Positions 44,114 through 56,500 of a stretch of 64,000 bases of DNA are shown one piece after another (position 1 is the stretch's first letter; each line of letters opens with the position of its first letter). The DNA comes from Myrica gale. Taxonomy: Eukaryota > Streptophyta > Magnoliopsida > Fagales > Myricaceae. Location: positions 9,446,001-9,510,000 of the forward strand of contig OZ005618.1 in NCBI GenBank assembly GCA_963930655.1, read 5' to 3'. Under the pieces are notes generated by a model. The model was not told where the DNA came from, ran no database searches, and saw nothing but the letters and a program-made list of their open reading frames with translations. A program made the translations under genes and the position numbers.

Positions 44114-45434
44114 TGTGACCGACGCTAAGAACTTCCATGCGTCTGGTGCGCATGCCGCCTTGCTGGTGAGTGACACTGGCACGCCAGCACCCCTTTGGTG
44201 TGCAGATCTATCTGTCTTCTACTTCTCTTTTCGTCACGAGTCATTCCTTTTTTGCATAGAGCCTATTTTATTTGGTACGTTGCTTTTGGATCTTGCAGAG
44301 TCTGTGGACTGTGGAGGAAAACCAATGCTTGTCAGCATCTCTGCATCGTAGCGCAACCACCACTTTAGCTTGTTTTTTTTTTCATGTTTCATGGTATCTT
44401 GATTTCACGGGAAATGTCACAGAGGATCTTCAGATCCCTGTCTTTATATGTAGTGGGTCTACTCCAACGAAACTTGGTGTTTGAGTTGTAATCTTGCTCT
44501 AAATCTCCGTACCTAGTTGGATAAGTCTCTTCTTCTCTTGTAAGTTTGTTCTACTACCAATATTATAGAGGTGAAAAAAATGAAAGAAAATAACAGTCTA
44601 GGTCTCGGACTGTACAAGACTTTAACAATATTTAATACCATATTTTTTATATTTATTTCTCTTTGAATGGACTTTGAGACTATTCTAATATGCCATGACA
44701 TAAGCCAGCAAAGACAAAACACTTTATAAATTAAAAACATGCACAGCTTAATTAGGTAATTTGTGTGGGCCTCAGATCGACTTGAACTCACGAAGAGGAT
44801 ATATCGGACTTTACTTTTTGTGTAATTAAAGTATATAATTCGATGGTTTCAACAGAGAATGTTAGCGCTGAGATAAAGGAGGAAAGAATATTAACAAATA
44901 TTCCAATCATGTTCACCAATAGTAGTACTGGTGCTCTTCTGAACTATTGATGTGATCTTTGTCGATTACACAGGCAGCAGATTTTTTGGGGGGCCAAACT
45001 GTAATATAGTAATCTTGTAAGGGGGCAATTGTTAAAAAATCAAAAATAAGGCCAAAATTTATTTATTTGGGGGGGGGGGGGTCGTGGGCTCCTTAGCTCC
45101 CCTGCACAGGCACTTTTGTTTCCAGATTATTTGTCATATTGGAAAGGAAATGAAAGCAGTATATGGAATATTGGTATGAGGGTATGGTTTCTGTTGCATT
45201 TTATAGAATTTGTATTTCATTGAAACACTATTATTTTCTTTTAGTCCATAGAAATACAATTCTAAGTGAAAATTTAGATATATTAATATATATATGCAAA
45301 GTGTTTGGAATAAATTGTGCTTTTGCCCCTGATCAGACAACGAAGTGTGGAAATGATTTATATCTATCAAGATCTTATATTCTATACCTCAATTTACCAC
45401 ATTTCAATTAAGCATTACACACCTTGGACCTACC
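44114..45434. other. Intergenic, unassigned
   Basis: Host sequence resumes after the hAT element with a short frame (MPAVTDAKNFHAS) of unknown meaning. A G-run of 13 at about 45067-45079 lies in a stretch rich in GGGGGCC/GCTCCC that may be a transposon scrap. Confidence 0.35.
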
Positions 45435-45655
45435 TATTAAGGATAATCCGATTCACACGTGAAGGAAAGTGTTAGAAACATATAATAAGTAATTAAATTT
45501 ATTTCTTTCTAGCGGGTTTAAAATTTTGGAATAATTGATAGTTTTACATGGTATTAGAGTATAGATACTGCATTTAAACTCTATCAAAAGAGAGTCTGAT
45601 CTACATGTGAGAGACTAGAGTGTTAGATAATATAATTCAAATGATACATCTATGA
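45435..45655. repeat. Possible LTR/TRIM scrap
   Basis: Contains GGTATTAGAGTA near 45551, resembling a diverged primer-binding phrase, and GAGTGTTAGATAAT near 45618, which recalls the ends of small plant LTR elements. No target duplication found. Confidence 0.25.
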
Positions 45656-45950
45656 GAAAAGTCACTTTGAGCAATCGAACTACCAGACAAATTTTAAATA
45701 TGATCTCAAACTACCAATCTTGACACATTAAGCTCACGAACTACTAAATTTTATCAATTTGTTACTTTAAGAAAAATTCAACCATCAAACTCGTGTCACT
45801 TATGTTATAAATGGGCAACGTGGCAAGATTTTAACCGTCAGATTTTAGCTCAGGACACAATTTTATTAGTTGTTGAAATTAGAGGGTTTAATGTGTCAAG
45901 ATTGATAGTTTTGGATCCTATTTAAAATTTGTTTGGTAGTTCGAGGGTTC
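45655..45950. repeat. Foldback MITE, family FB2, copy B
   Basis: Same order of phrases as 1495-1737: AAAGTCACTTT...AACTACCA...TTGACACATTAAG, a centre with CCGTCAGATTTTAGCTCAGG, then inverted phrases ATGTGTCAAGATTG...TTTGGTAGTTCGAGG. It has about 60 extra central bases. Non-coding. Confidence 0.55.
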
Positions 45951-46214
45951 AAAACTCTAAATTTATGTCTTTTAAGGCGCATATAAATATCTTATTTTTT
46001 TCGAAAAGATTTTACTTATTATAGTTTATCTAATAATCTTGCTTGACATATAATTTTTGTAAATGTATCTCTGACAATGAAATATAACTGGATTCTCACA
46101 TGTAGGTCGGCAAAAGGATAGCAAATTAGAGATTTCTGTCTAAGGACATGTATTTCTATGACTGAAAATTCGTAAATGAAGGAATTATTGTAGAATTACG
46201 CTTATCCCTACTGG

Positions 46215-46515
46215 TGAAGTCCCATCTTACGTTTATCCCTAAGTTGAGTTTAATGTTACTTTAGAATTTCGAACTATTAAATTTATCACATTGAACTCTC
46301 GAATTATTAAATTTGTCACACTAAGCTTACGTACTATTAAAATTCATTAATGTATACCCTCAAATAAGATCTAATAATTAAAATCGTGTTATATTTATTA
46401 TAAATAGGTCAAATGACACAATTTTGATAGTCACATTTTATTTTAGAACGTAACATAAATCTTGATGATTCAAGAGCTGCGATGAATTTGATAGTTTGAC
46501 TCCCTAAATCTAGTA
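46215..46515. repeat. Foldback element FB3, related to FB2
   Basis: Left phrases (TTTCGAACTATTAAATTTATC, split by indels) and right phrases (GATGAATTTGATAGTTTGAC) pair imperfectly, around a centre with GACACAATTTTGATAG that recurs at about 21750. Non-coding and strongly decayed. Confidence 0.35.
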
Positions 46516-48750
46516 CAATTTTTTTATACTTCTTCTCCACTCTTATCAATTTTGCGGATGTAGAGCTCCTTGGCTTATTCTTTCCCTCCTTAGCTGTGGG
46601 TACGTAAAAGCTTGGAGTAGATTATGCCTCCTACTTCCTAGCCTACCCACGCACGATTAAGAATTTATTACGTCCGTGCATCATTGATGCACAATTTAAT
46701 TATATTCAAGCTCTTTAACAACTGCTTGGGTATCATTAAGGTAATCACATTTGATTCTTTGTTAATGAAGTCATTAACAATGATCCCTTGGAGTGGGACT
46801 TTTATTCATTGGATGTATTTTCATGATATATCTTTCCGAATTGGACAATCTAATTTTGACAACAAATTAGAGAGGATCATGATCTATTGGACGAGTTCAA
46901 TTCAGAAGAAAAAATACACGTGTGGGTCCTACAATACTTAATGCATTATGTGTCTATCTTTTTCTCCAAATTGTATCATCTAATTTGGTAGTAAATTGAA
47001 GAAAATCATGATCAATATGATGGTCCAATTCGAAAAATAAGAGACAATATGTGAGCCATACGACACGGGATGCCCTTCATCTCTTACCGCTCATTCCAAT
47101 GTTGTCGGTATTAATTATCGTGCAAAGTAGACTCTACATCATTCAATGCATGATGTGTATATTTTTCTGTAAATTAAATCATCTAATTCATGCAGCAAAT
47201 TAAAAAGGATCTTGATATTGGTGACCTAAGAATTGATGGCACAAAAACCTATATTGGTTTCAACAATACTACTTTAAAAAAAAATTGTCAATATTGTGTG
47301 AACTTGTAAACAAACTTTGATTTTCAATTTTTAGCTATTGTGCTAATATCTAACCTTTGTACTGTATCGGGACACCTTTTTATATAATGCATGTGTAATT
47401 AAGATTGAAAGTACAATTAATTACTGAAAAAAGCATATTTCAAAGTTATTATCAAATTTGTTCTTTTTTTCTCAGCTATCATCAAAAATTTGGCCAATGT
47501 TTGGGAGTCAAAATTTTGGCACCCCAAAAAATAATTATAAGAAAATTTCTCTTCATTAAATCATTTATTTTCACAACAAATAAATATAAAAAATTTATTA
47601 AAATAATATCTTATTACTTTTTCACCAATTTCAACACCTAAAATTTTAAACATTTCAATTTTTTTTTTCTAAACATTTCAAAATTTTAACACTCAAATAT
47701 CTCCTCAACCTTCTATCTAGAATTGATTATTCCATCAATATCACATCAGAATTTTTGAACATAATTAATACCATAAAACGAAAATCCCATATTATACCCC
47801 AAAAAAGCCCACCTTTGAAGGTCGATCTATAGTCTCCCTTAGGACTGCCCCGTCTCTCTTGCGGGCTAATCTTGTGGAGGTAAAGGGGATCTCATCATAG
47901 GTCTCCCCCTTATTAGGGTGGGGCGGGGCGGAATGAAAGGAAGCTGGTAAATCAGGTCACCTCCCTTCACCTACCTTCTTCTTCTTTCTTCTTCTTCTTC
48001 TTCGTCGATGATCATCTACTATTTTTTTCATCATCTAGGTGATTGATCCAATTTAACAAAGTGCTGCAAGCGGTCAGAAATCCTAAATGACAGCAGAGAA
48101 TAAAACCACCATACTTTAGAAATCTCAGCTTTACTGTAGGTCGATCCCCTCTTCCTTCGTCTCGAACCTCCCCTTGAGTATCTCCTTTGATTTTGATTGA
48201 TATAGCCCATGCAAAAGAGAATTGACGTGGAATTGACTCCGTAGCCTTCACTCGCTCTGAACCCTTCCGTACATATTTGTTTGTCTAAAATTTTGGGTTA
48301 AAAATTTTCAACTTTTACACATACATTTTAAATTTTTTATAAATTTCAATAAATTTAACGTTCAAAAGACTCCCAAATTTTTAAAAATTAGTAAACAAAC
48401 ATAGCTAATATGTTTTGGAAGGCCAATAATTTCATACTATTTACTGAGGAGTTCTATGAATGTAAAAAGGAGACCATTTGTGCGTTCCAAAATTTTGTCC
48501 TCACACAAAAATATAATAATAATAATAATAATTTATTTTCTCATCTATTCATTCTTTTTTATTATAATATTTATTTAAAATTTACTTTTTCATCAACTTT
48601 TATATCTAAAAATTTTAACCACCAAAATGTTGACACTTAAACTTTAGATATTCAATTTCCCTTTTAGTATACAAGTTTCTCGATCTCTTATGCTATAGTA
48701 CTGATTTAGCTTTATTACAAGGGTCTTGGAATAAGATAACCACTCAAGAA
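46516..48750. other. AT-rich intergenic, unassigned
   Basis: Includes a TTC microsatellite (about 47973-48004) and an AAT microsatellite (about 48513-48531). No gene recognised; the short frames are AT-driven. Confidence 0.4.
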
Positions 48751-49016
48751 AGTAGCTCCCATAAATAGCACAACAGACTAGACATATAATCTCTCTCTCT
48801 CTCTCAAACCGACCGAATCGGGCCGACCACCGAACTTGCTCGTCCCGATTGGTTCTCCCAACCAGCGATTCGACTGTCGGTTGGGAGTTTACAATAATCG
48901 AACCCCTCGGTTCGATTCTCGGTAGGGGCCGAAACCAAACTGAGGGGTCGATTTTCACCCCTAATAAATAGCAGAGTATATATGTCTAGTCTGTTGTGCT
49001 ATTTATGGGAGTTACT
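48751..49016. repeat. 38-bp near-perfect inverted repeat around a 190-bp loop
   Basis: AGTAGCTCCCATAAATAGCA (start of 48751-48788) is inverted at 48979-49016 (ending TGCTATTTATGGGAGTTACT) with a single mismatch over 38 positions. The loop holds a CT-run and a GGTTGGGAG-rich stretch ending TTTTCACCCCTAATAAATAG, which resembles a hAT end reading TAGGGGTGAAAA on the minus strand. A transcript would form a strong 38-bp stem. Confidence 0.75.
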
Positions 49017-49819
49017 TATATATATATATCAAGTTTATAGGAAAAAATCTTGAGAGATTAAACCTATGTTTGGATGTTCATAATTTGTATTTAAAAAAAT
49101 TTCATAACTACTTTTTTACCAACTCCGATATCTTTTTGTAAATGACAACAATCTAATAATCCCAATAAAATTTACACTACCTTCACCAATTTTTTTTGCC
49201 CATCCAAACTAATTCTGACGAGTTTTTTTTTGAAAATTTTGTGAAAATTATTAAGGCTTTTGATTATAAATTGATTTTTATTAGAGTTTATTGTAAAAAT
49301 ATATTAAAGTTTGAGGGTTCAATGTGATAAACTTAGTATTTCAGACTTCTAAAACTACATTGACCTCATAATTTATGAGTGGAAATTGAAGTCTCCCCTT
49401 TTTTCGATTATAGTAAGCTAATTTGATGTTGTTTCACTCTGTCTAATTCCATTTTCTTCAATTGGATAGATAAACCTTCTACTATTTCAAGTTTCATAGC
49501 CTAATTGATTCAATAATTTATAGAGGAAAGAAAAAAAAATTACATCTGAGAAGGTGTCATATCGCCCAAGAAAAAGCCCAAAAAATTGAATCAGTCACCC
49601 ACAGATAAGCACACAAAAAATTGACCCAAAGGCAAAAAAGAGTAGTAGCCTGGCCTTAAGGCGAAGAAGAGTGTTATCTTATCTTATATATATATATATA
49701 TATCTTATCTTGGTTCTTCTGTGTTCATGACCACGATGTTTAGGCCTGGATCATTGGGCCAAGACTCGAGAGGCCTCTTGGAATGCCTAATGCAAAACGT
49801 GCCAAGACGTGGCAACCTC
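49017..49819. other. AT-rich intergenic with TA microsatellite
   Basis: A (TA)n run sits at about 49685-49703. No gene recognised. Confidence 0.4.
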
Positions 49820-49875
49820 ATGGGAACAGCCCTTTTTTTTTTTTTTTTTTTTTTTTCGAGACAATGGGAACAGCC
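49820..49875. mobile_element. Minimal retroposition scar (T24 run between 12-bp direct repeats)
   Basis: ATGGGAACAGCC occurs at 49820-49831 and 49864-49875. Between them is a 32-base insert: C, about 24 T, then CGAGACA. On the minus strand this is TGTCTCG followed by an A-tail, i.e. an almost completely 5'-truncated LINE or SINE insertion. Confidence 0.65.
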
Positions 49876-50578
49876 TTTGAAATATATATATATATATATA
49901 TTGTTTCTCAATTTTTCAAAACCGCAACATTTCCAAACAATCATAAAATAATATATTTCTTCTCATTAAATTATAAAATAATATTATACTATTCAATTAA
50001 ATCTTCTCCCTCCTCAATTTTCTATAAAATACTATACTTTTTCACAAACCTCAATACCCAAAATTTCCAAAATCTCAATATTTCTACGAACAAACGCCCG
50101 TAATAATGTTTCAAATACGTGGGCAACATCAACAGGACGTGCTCGCGACGCGGATTCATCAATCGTTAAAGTCAAAGAAAGATCCAGCATAATTGAGTTC
50201 CCATGATGTTGTCTGTTGTAGGTTGACAACTCTCGCTGGATTATTTTTTGAATGAGGAAATATAAATAAAGGATTAAGCTCTGAAGTTATGGCGGAATGG
50301 AAGGAGTTCATCACAGAAAACAAAAAGGCAAATTAACAAAGCAACGACTTCAAATTTTCTTCAACTCTATTTTTAGACAAATAAACTAAACTAACTGAAC
50401 CTTCAATTACAGTTCCCCCCTCCGCCAATTTTCAGCTCCCCCGCTCATTATCTCTGTCCCTTGACGATTGACAATCCAACTGCAGCTAGCTCCTCTGTAT
50501 CCTCTCTATCTTCTCCTTCACCCAAGTTGTAGATTCACACCCAGTAAAAGGCAGAGAGAGGAATCCATTTCCCTTTTC
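49876..50578 (+). other. 5' flank of the RBOH gene
   Basis: A second (TA)n run is at about 49883-49900. The last 200 bases are CT-rich (TCCTCTGTATCCTCTCTATC near 50490) and probably hold the leader. The open frame extends upstream of 50579 but gives no NADPH-oxidase-like residues, so the start at 50579 is preferred. Confidence 0.4.
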
Positions 50579-53500
50579 ATGGTGTCCTCGAGCGTCTCTG
50601 CAAACGTCGGGGCTCGCGAGGATGCAGAGGAATGGATTCTTGAAAGCGTTGAGATTGATCGAATGGTGGATATTCCTATAGACAACAACAAGAAGCTGCC
50701 GGAAGGCAGCTTATCGAAACCTTCCAATGAGACGTACTTGAAGAAAAACAATAGCATTGCTAGGAAGAGGGTCCAGGTAAATGTTCCTAAGATGGGAAGG
50801 ATGACATCAGGGGCAGCAAGAGGGCTGAAGAGCTTGCGATTCCTGGACAGGACAACAACCGGGAAGGAAGCTGACGCTTGGAGGTCCATTGAGAGGCGCT
50901 TCAATCAGAATGCAGTTGATGGGAGGCTCTGCAGAGACAAATTTGGAACCTGCATTGGTAAAGTTGAGAAATATGTATTTGCTTTAATTTCTTTCTTGTT
51001 CTTGAAATGGAACACGACGTGAGACTTTCATGATTTTCTTCTGTTTTGTAGGAATGGGAGGAGAATCGAAGGACTTCGCTGGGGAGTTATACGAAGCCTT
51101 GGCTAGGCGTCGGAATATAACCGCAGCAAATGGGATTACTGTCGAAGAATTGCGGATATATTGGGAAGACATGACTAATCAGGATATCGATTCTCGGCTT
51201 CAGATATTCTTTGACATGTAAGGCACCTTCTTTCTGTCTCTGTCACCTGCACAGTTAGAACCCACACCAAAATTAGTTTCTTTTCTTTTCTTTTCTGCAC
51301 AAACAAACATGAGTGGGAAAGTCTACATATTTCATAATTTTCAGGTGTGACAAAAATGGGGATGGGAAGCTGTCTGAGGATGAGGTGAAGGAGGTGAGTA
51401 AATACACAATATGAAGTTCTTGCTTCTTTTTTTCTCTCTCTCTCTCTGTGTTTATTTTTCATGATTCAAACTTCTAAAAGTTCTTATGGAAAAGGTTATA
51501 GTTTTGAGCGCCTCTGCAAACAAACTAGCGAATCTTAAAAAGCAAGCAGCAGAATATGCAGCCTTAATCATGGAAGAGCTTGACCCTGATCATCACGGGT
51601 ACATAGAGGTGAAAGTTCTGTTCGAAACTGTTTTCTTCTTAATTCTTCTTGTTGTTCGCTCCCTTGGTGTGCAGAATTACAAAATTTCTTCCTAAGTTTC
51701 TGCTATAAACAGATGTGGCAGCTAGAAACTCTACTGAGGGGAATGGTGATCTCCTCCGAAGAAACCAGCAAGCTTTCCAAAAGAACCCAAACTCTAACAA
51801 GAGCCATGATCCCCAGGAAGTACAGAACTCCTGTCAGCAGATTTCTATCCGAAGCCACAGAGGTTATCCATGAGAACTGGAGGAGAATATGGCTCATCTC
51901 ATTGTGGTTAACAATAAATTTGGTCCTTTTTATCTGGAAGTTCTTCCAATACAGACACAAGGGGGCATTTCAAGTCATGGGTTACTGTGTCTGCATCGCC
52001 AAGGGTGCTGCTGAGACTCTCAAATTCAATATGGCTCTCATTCTCCTTCCCGTTTGTAGAAAAACTCTTACTAAACTTAGATCAACCTTTCTCAGCAGCT
52101 TATTTCCTTTCGACGATAACATAAATTTCCACAAGTTTGTCGCAATTGCAATAGCAATTGGAACATTTGTTCATACGATAATGCACGTGTCATGTGATTT
52201 TCCAAGACTGATTTCATGCCCGAACCAAAAATTCATGAAAATTCTGGGGTCCAATTTCGATTTCAAGCAGCCAACATACATATTCTTGGTGGAAAGTATC
52301 CCAGGTGTAACGGGCATTCTAATGGTCATTATGATGGCTTTCTCCTTCACGCTGGCTACACACTCGTTCAGGAGAAATGTCGTCAAGCTACCATGGCCAT
52401 TCCATCATTTGGCAGGGTTCAATGCCTTCTGGTATGCACATCATCTGCTGGCTCTGGTCTATATCCTCTTGGTGATTCATGGAGAATTCCTGTTCCTGAC
52501 AAAGGACTGGCGCAAGAAGTCGGTACGTACAGTTTTTCAGTAAGACGATTTGTGGAATTTGTGACCCTCAATCCAACATATTCAAACCCATTGCAGACAC
52601 TCTTTTTTCTTTTAATTGCAGAGGCATACACAGGGAACGATAGACATAGTCTTCCCAGGTCTATTATTGCTGTTGCTTCCTGATGCTTTTGCAAATTTAT
52701 GCCCATAATTACAACTCCTTCCTGGTTGCCGATGCATTTAGAAGCCAAATTAACACATTAACTGTCTTAAACGATGTGTATTTCTAAACACTGCTTTTCA
52801 ACATTAAACATAACTCATCCCCTAACCTATTTTTGATCTATATTTCTCAAAAACCTCCTTGGAACTCTCACCAGATTCTGTTTCTCCACTTCATACGTGA
52901 AATTCTCATGCTAAATCAACACCAAAGTAGTTTATTCTCTCTAGTCGGTAACTTTTAGTGATTACAGGACAGAACTGAAAGTATTTGTACCATTGCTTTT
53001 TATTTGCAGACATGGATGTATCTCGTTGCCCCTGTGCTATTGTATGCCATTGAGAGAATTTCGACAGCAATCAACGAAAGAAATCACCGTGTCAACATCA
53101 AGAAGGTAAGTACCATGATCAAGATCTCATATCAGGTTACACTAATTGAGGAAAGTAAGTCAAACTCATCCTGTTTCTCGGACATTGCAGGCGATTATAT
53201 ACACGGGGAATGTTTTAGCATTATACATGAGCAAACCTCCAGGATTCAGATACAAAAGTGGAATGTACCTTTTTGTCAAGTGTCCAGATATTTCAAGTTT
53301 CGAATGGTAAATTTTCATATAAGGCTTGTACTAAAAACTTTTTTTTTTTTGATAAATAAGATTTGTACTAAATACTGAAAATGAAATTATACATTTGCAG
53401 TAACTCTGTGTTCAAACACTAGCTTTCGTTTGTTACAGGCATCCTTTCTCTATCACTTCAGCTCCAGGAGATGATTACTTGAGTGTCCACATACGGACCT

Positions 53501-54891
53501 TGGGAGACTGGACTAAAGAGCTAAAGAAAAGATTTGCACAGGTGATATTTGACACAAACACATATGTACACTATCATGCTAAAACCACAGTAGTAAGTTA
53601 GTAACTCTTTTCTAAGATGCTTTTGGAATCATATATGGTTCAATTTCTTCCTTATGCCTAATTTCTTCTGAGCCTATAAATACTCAGTTGAACGTGCAGT
53701 ACAATTCTTTTTCCTCCTGCAGTACAAATTCTTTTTCCTCTACTGCATGCTAAACCAAAAGAGGTGCAGGTCTGTGAGCCCCAAAGTACTCAAACAAGAA
53801 GAGGAAGTCTCGTGAGAATGGAAACTAAAGCACATTCAAACTACGAGCACTCACAAGCAGGGTGAGCAAAATCCTACCCAAAACGTTTCAAATTTCCCTG
53901 TACCTGGGCAGTATCATGGCTGAAACCTCTATTTTGTTGTAGATATCCAAGGATCCTCATCAAGGGACCATATGGAGCCCCAGCTCAGAATTACAAGAAG
54001 TATGACATCCTTTTGCTCATAGGTCTTGGCATCGGGGCTACCCCATTCATCAGCATTATAAAAGATCTCTTAAACCACATCAAACCGCATGACCTTGTAG
54101 ATGTAAGTCGAAACAAATATCTGATACACATATGTAGGAGATATAAGAACGTATATGGTACAAAATGAACTGAACTAATGCAGGATTCAATACAGAGTGA
54201 TCCGATGGGGACCAATAAGAAGGGCCCTGAACGAGCATACTTTTACTGGGTAACAAGGGAACAAGGCTCCTTTGAATGGTTTAAAGGAGTCATGGATGAC
54301 ATTGCCGAGTACGACCACAATGTAGGTTTCCAACAATTTGCTTCATATTTCCTCCTTTTGCATTAGTCAATTGACTCAAACCTTTTATGCGGTCCTTGAA
54401 CAATATTGCAGCATGTAATAGAAATGCACAGCTACCTTACTAGTGTCTATGAGGAAGGAGATGCAAGGTCTGCGCTTATTGCGATGGTGCAGAAGCTGCA
54501 GCATGCTAAGAATGGAGTTGATATTGTCTCTGAAAGCCGGGTATTAACTTATAACAGAACTGTCATGTTATACACTTTCAGTAAATTTTCTTCTTGTTTC
54601 TTAACATGTCATTACCACAGATACGAACGCATTTTGCAAGACCTAACTGGAAGAAAGTCTTTTCTGACTTGGCAAACACACATCAATCTTCTCGAATAGG
54701 TACGGCATTTTCATGTATTAATTTAACAACCAATTCTATGATGGTACCTGTATTCCCAGTTACTAAGATGTCTTTCTGCAGGTGTGTTCTACTGTGGGAG
54801 TCCTACACTTACCAAATCACTCAAGAAGCTTTGCCAAGAATTTAGCCTGAATACATCGACTCGCTTCCACTTCCACAAGGAGAACTTCTAG
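50579..54891 (+). CDS. RBOHJ: Respiratory burst oxidase homologue (NADPH oxidase), RBOHH/J-like
   Basis: Plasma-membrane enzyme that moves electrons from cytosolic NADPH through FAD and two haems to apoplastic oxygen, giving superoxide. Exons: 50579-50957, 51052-51217, 51345-51393, 51495-51608, 51713-52522, 53010-53105, 53191-53306, 53439-53541, 53770-53861, 53943-54102, 54184-54321, 54412-54540, 54621-54699, 54782-54891. All are GT-AG and the sum is 2541 nt, 846 aa plus stop. The N-terminal NADPH_Ox region holds EF-hand loops [12 protein letters not shown] (about 183-194) and DPDHHGYIE, so calcium control is expected. Haem His pairs lie in FVHTIMHV and [11 protein letters not shown] motif [19 protein letters not shown] motifs [15 protein letters not shown] and CGSPTL; the natural end is FHFHKENF. 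It seems intact but has a shorter N-terminus than the roughly 900 aa I recall for RBOHJ. H/J (pollen-tube type) is chosen by synteny; paralogue identity needs a tree. Confidence 0.92.
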
Positions 54892-55639
54892 CTAGTTCAG
54901 GGTTCAGCTATTTTAAAACTTCAATACTCGAGTAACAATTTTGTGTTTTTAACAAATACTTAAAAGTTAGCCCCCTAAAAGAAAAACTAGTTCAAGATGA
55001 TCTTCTCGTTGCTTTTAGCTTTGTACATTAAACAAAGTGTAGGCATGTGTACAAAACAGGGGAAAAAAACTTGAATTTTGTGTTCTAGCTTCTATTTAGC
55101 ATTACTTGGCTCGCTCTGTTAGGTTTGGGACAAGTACAACTTTTCTGCTTAACTTAAAACTTTGTTATCACGAACTTCGTTGAATCTTTTGTGAGCTTCT
55201 CAACTAGCAAGGGAAGCCTTTTCAAAGCTACCGGCTTTGCAGTTCCTTAACTAAACGAGTAGCAGACATTAGTCTCTTCGAAGTTCGAAATCAAAATCAC
55301 AATCCCATTAGCAATAGCAATTATGAAGATCCTCAAAATGGGTTCTTTCTCTGCCTCATTGTTTATCAAAGAGTCCTCTCTGAATTTCTCATCATATCTG
55401 GGAAAGGTTTCTGCAACTTGGGTTTGGATTTTAGAGGGTTTTGCGAGAGAGATTTGCTTGGATTAGCTTCGATCTATACGTTCTTGGGCTTTGGGTAGCT
55501 AGCAGAGACCCGTGACTGGGCATAGTAGTAGAGTACACAATTTCGGTAGGTTTTTTGGCATTTTCTCATCGCTGTGCCTGTTGTAATGAGGTGACACCAC
55601 CACTTCGCCACAGTTGAGTCGATCAAGAGATGTACTCTT
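54892..55639. other. 3' flank of the RBOH gene
   Basis: Must contain the RBOH 3' UTR. Nothing else recognised before the FB1 repeat. Confidence 0.4.
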
Positions 55640-56055
55640 GCTTAGAGAAAAAAAAACATTTTTTACCCACAAACTATCAGAGTAGTGACACATTGCACAC
55701 CAAACTACCATTTTTAAAACATTGCACCCTTAAACTACCAATATTAGACACTTTACACCCTAAATTACCAACTTTGACACATTACACCCTCAAACTATTA
55801 ATATTAAATACTTTGCACCCTCCATTTGACAATAACACCCTTAATAAATTAATGAATTGACAATAACATCTTTAATATATGCAAAATGGGTCAAGGGTAT
55901 TATCGTCATATTAGTCTACAAATTTGACATAAGGTGCAAGTGTCAAAAATTGGTAGTTAGAGGATGCGATGTATCAAAATTGATAGTTTATGGTGCAAAG
56001 TGTAAAACCTTTGGTAGTTTGTGGGTGAAAAATGTATTTTCTCCGAAAAAAAAGA
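55640..56055. repeat. Foldback MITE, family FB1, copy C
   Basis: Left CCACAAACTATCAGAGTAGTG then repeated CACCCT(T/A)AAACTACCA phrases, right GGTAGTTTGTGGGTGAAAAATG, in inverted orientation. A-runs lie just outside both ends. It has the same layout as copies at 1108 and 32990; its internal CACATTGCAC phrasing is closest to 32990. Confidence 0.6.
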
Positions 56056-56254
56056 GATGTAATCTTGATTGCAAAAAAAAAAAAGAGAAACTTTTTGTAA
56101 AAAAAAAAAGGAGGTTTGTTTCTGGAAGCGCAATAACTCTACCGAATTTTAATTGTTTGTTCATTTTGTGCATCTTTCCATAAAGAATACTAAAAGGGTG
56201 TGTTGAGCTTTACAAATGTTCCATTTTTTTTTAGGGTAAACAAAAATTAAAAGG

Positions 56255-56500
56255 GTGTGGCCCCGTGGCAGTAGCCTAGCTGGTGGTTTGCCAGAAAAAT
56301 TTCCAAATACTTGACGAACCGTATCAAATGCTTGAGTGTAAGTTCGAGTCACGATAATTCCAGATTTAACCACATTCATGAACTTGCGATGGGAAGCATT
56401 GGTAGGCTCTAGACATTGAGTTTGTTTTGTCCAACTGTGATGGGAGAATGTTTGATTAGGATTGATAAGTTGGAGGCTTTGGCTTTTTACAACCTCACAT
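56255..56500 (+). repeat. tRNA-derived SINE
   Basis: A perfect box A (TAGCCTAGCTGG, about 56273-56284) and box B (GTTCGAGTC, about 56343) form a polymerase III promoter, followed by a non-tRNA body. There is no clear tail, and the 3' border is uncertain. Confidence 0.5.

Noticed and set aside
45060-45085. G-run as a quadruplex-forming element
   Set aside because: A single uninterrupted G homopolymer in transposon-like sequence; also a common place for assembly error.
50468-50578. Upstream extension of the first RBOH exon to an ATG at 50468
   Set aside because: The extra 37 residues are hydrophobic/Ser-rich and unlike any NADPH oxidase N-terminus I know; the ATG at 50579 leads directly into the acidic EWILESVE region.
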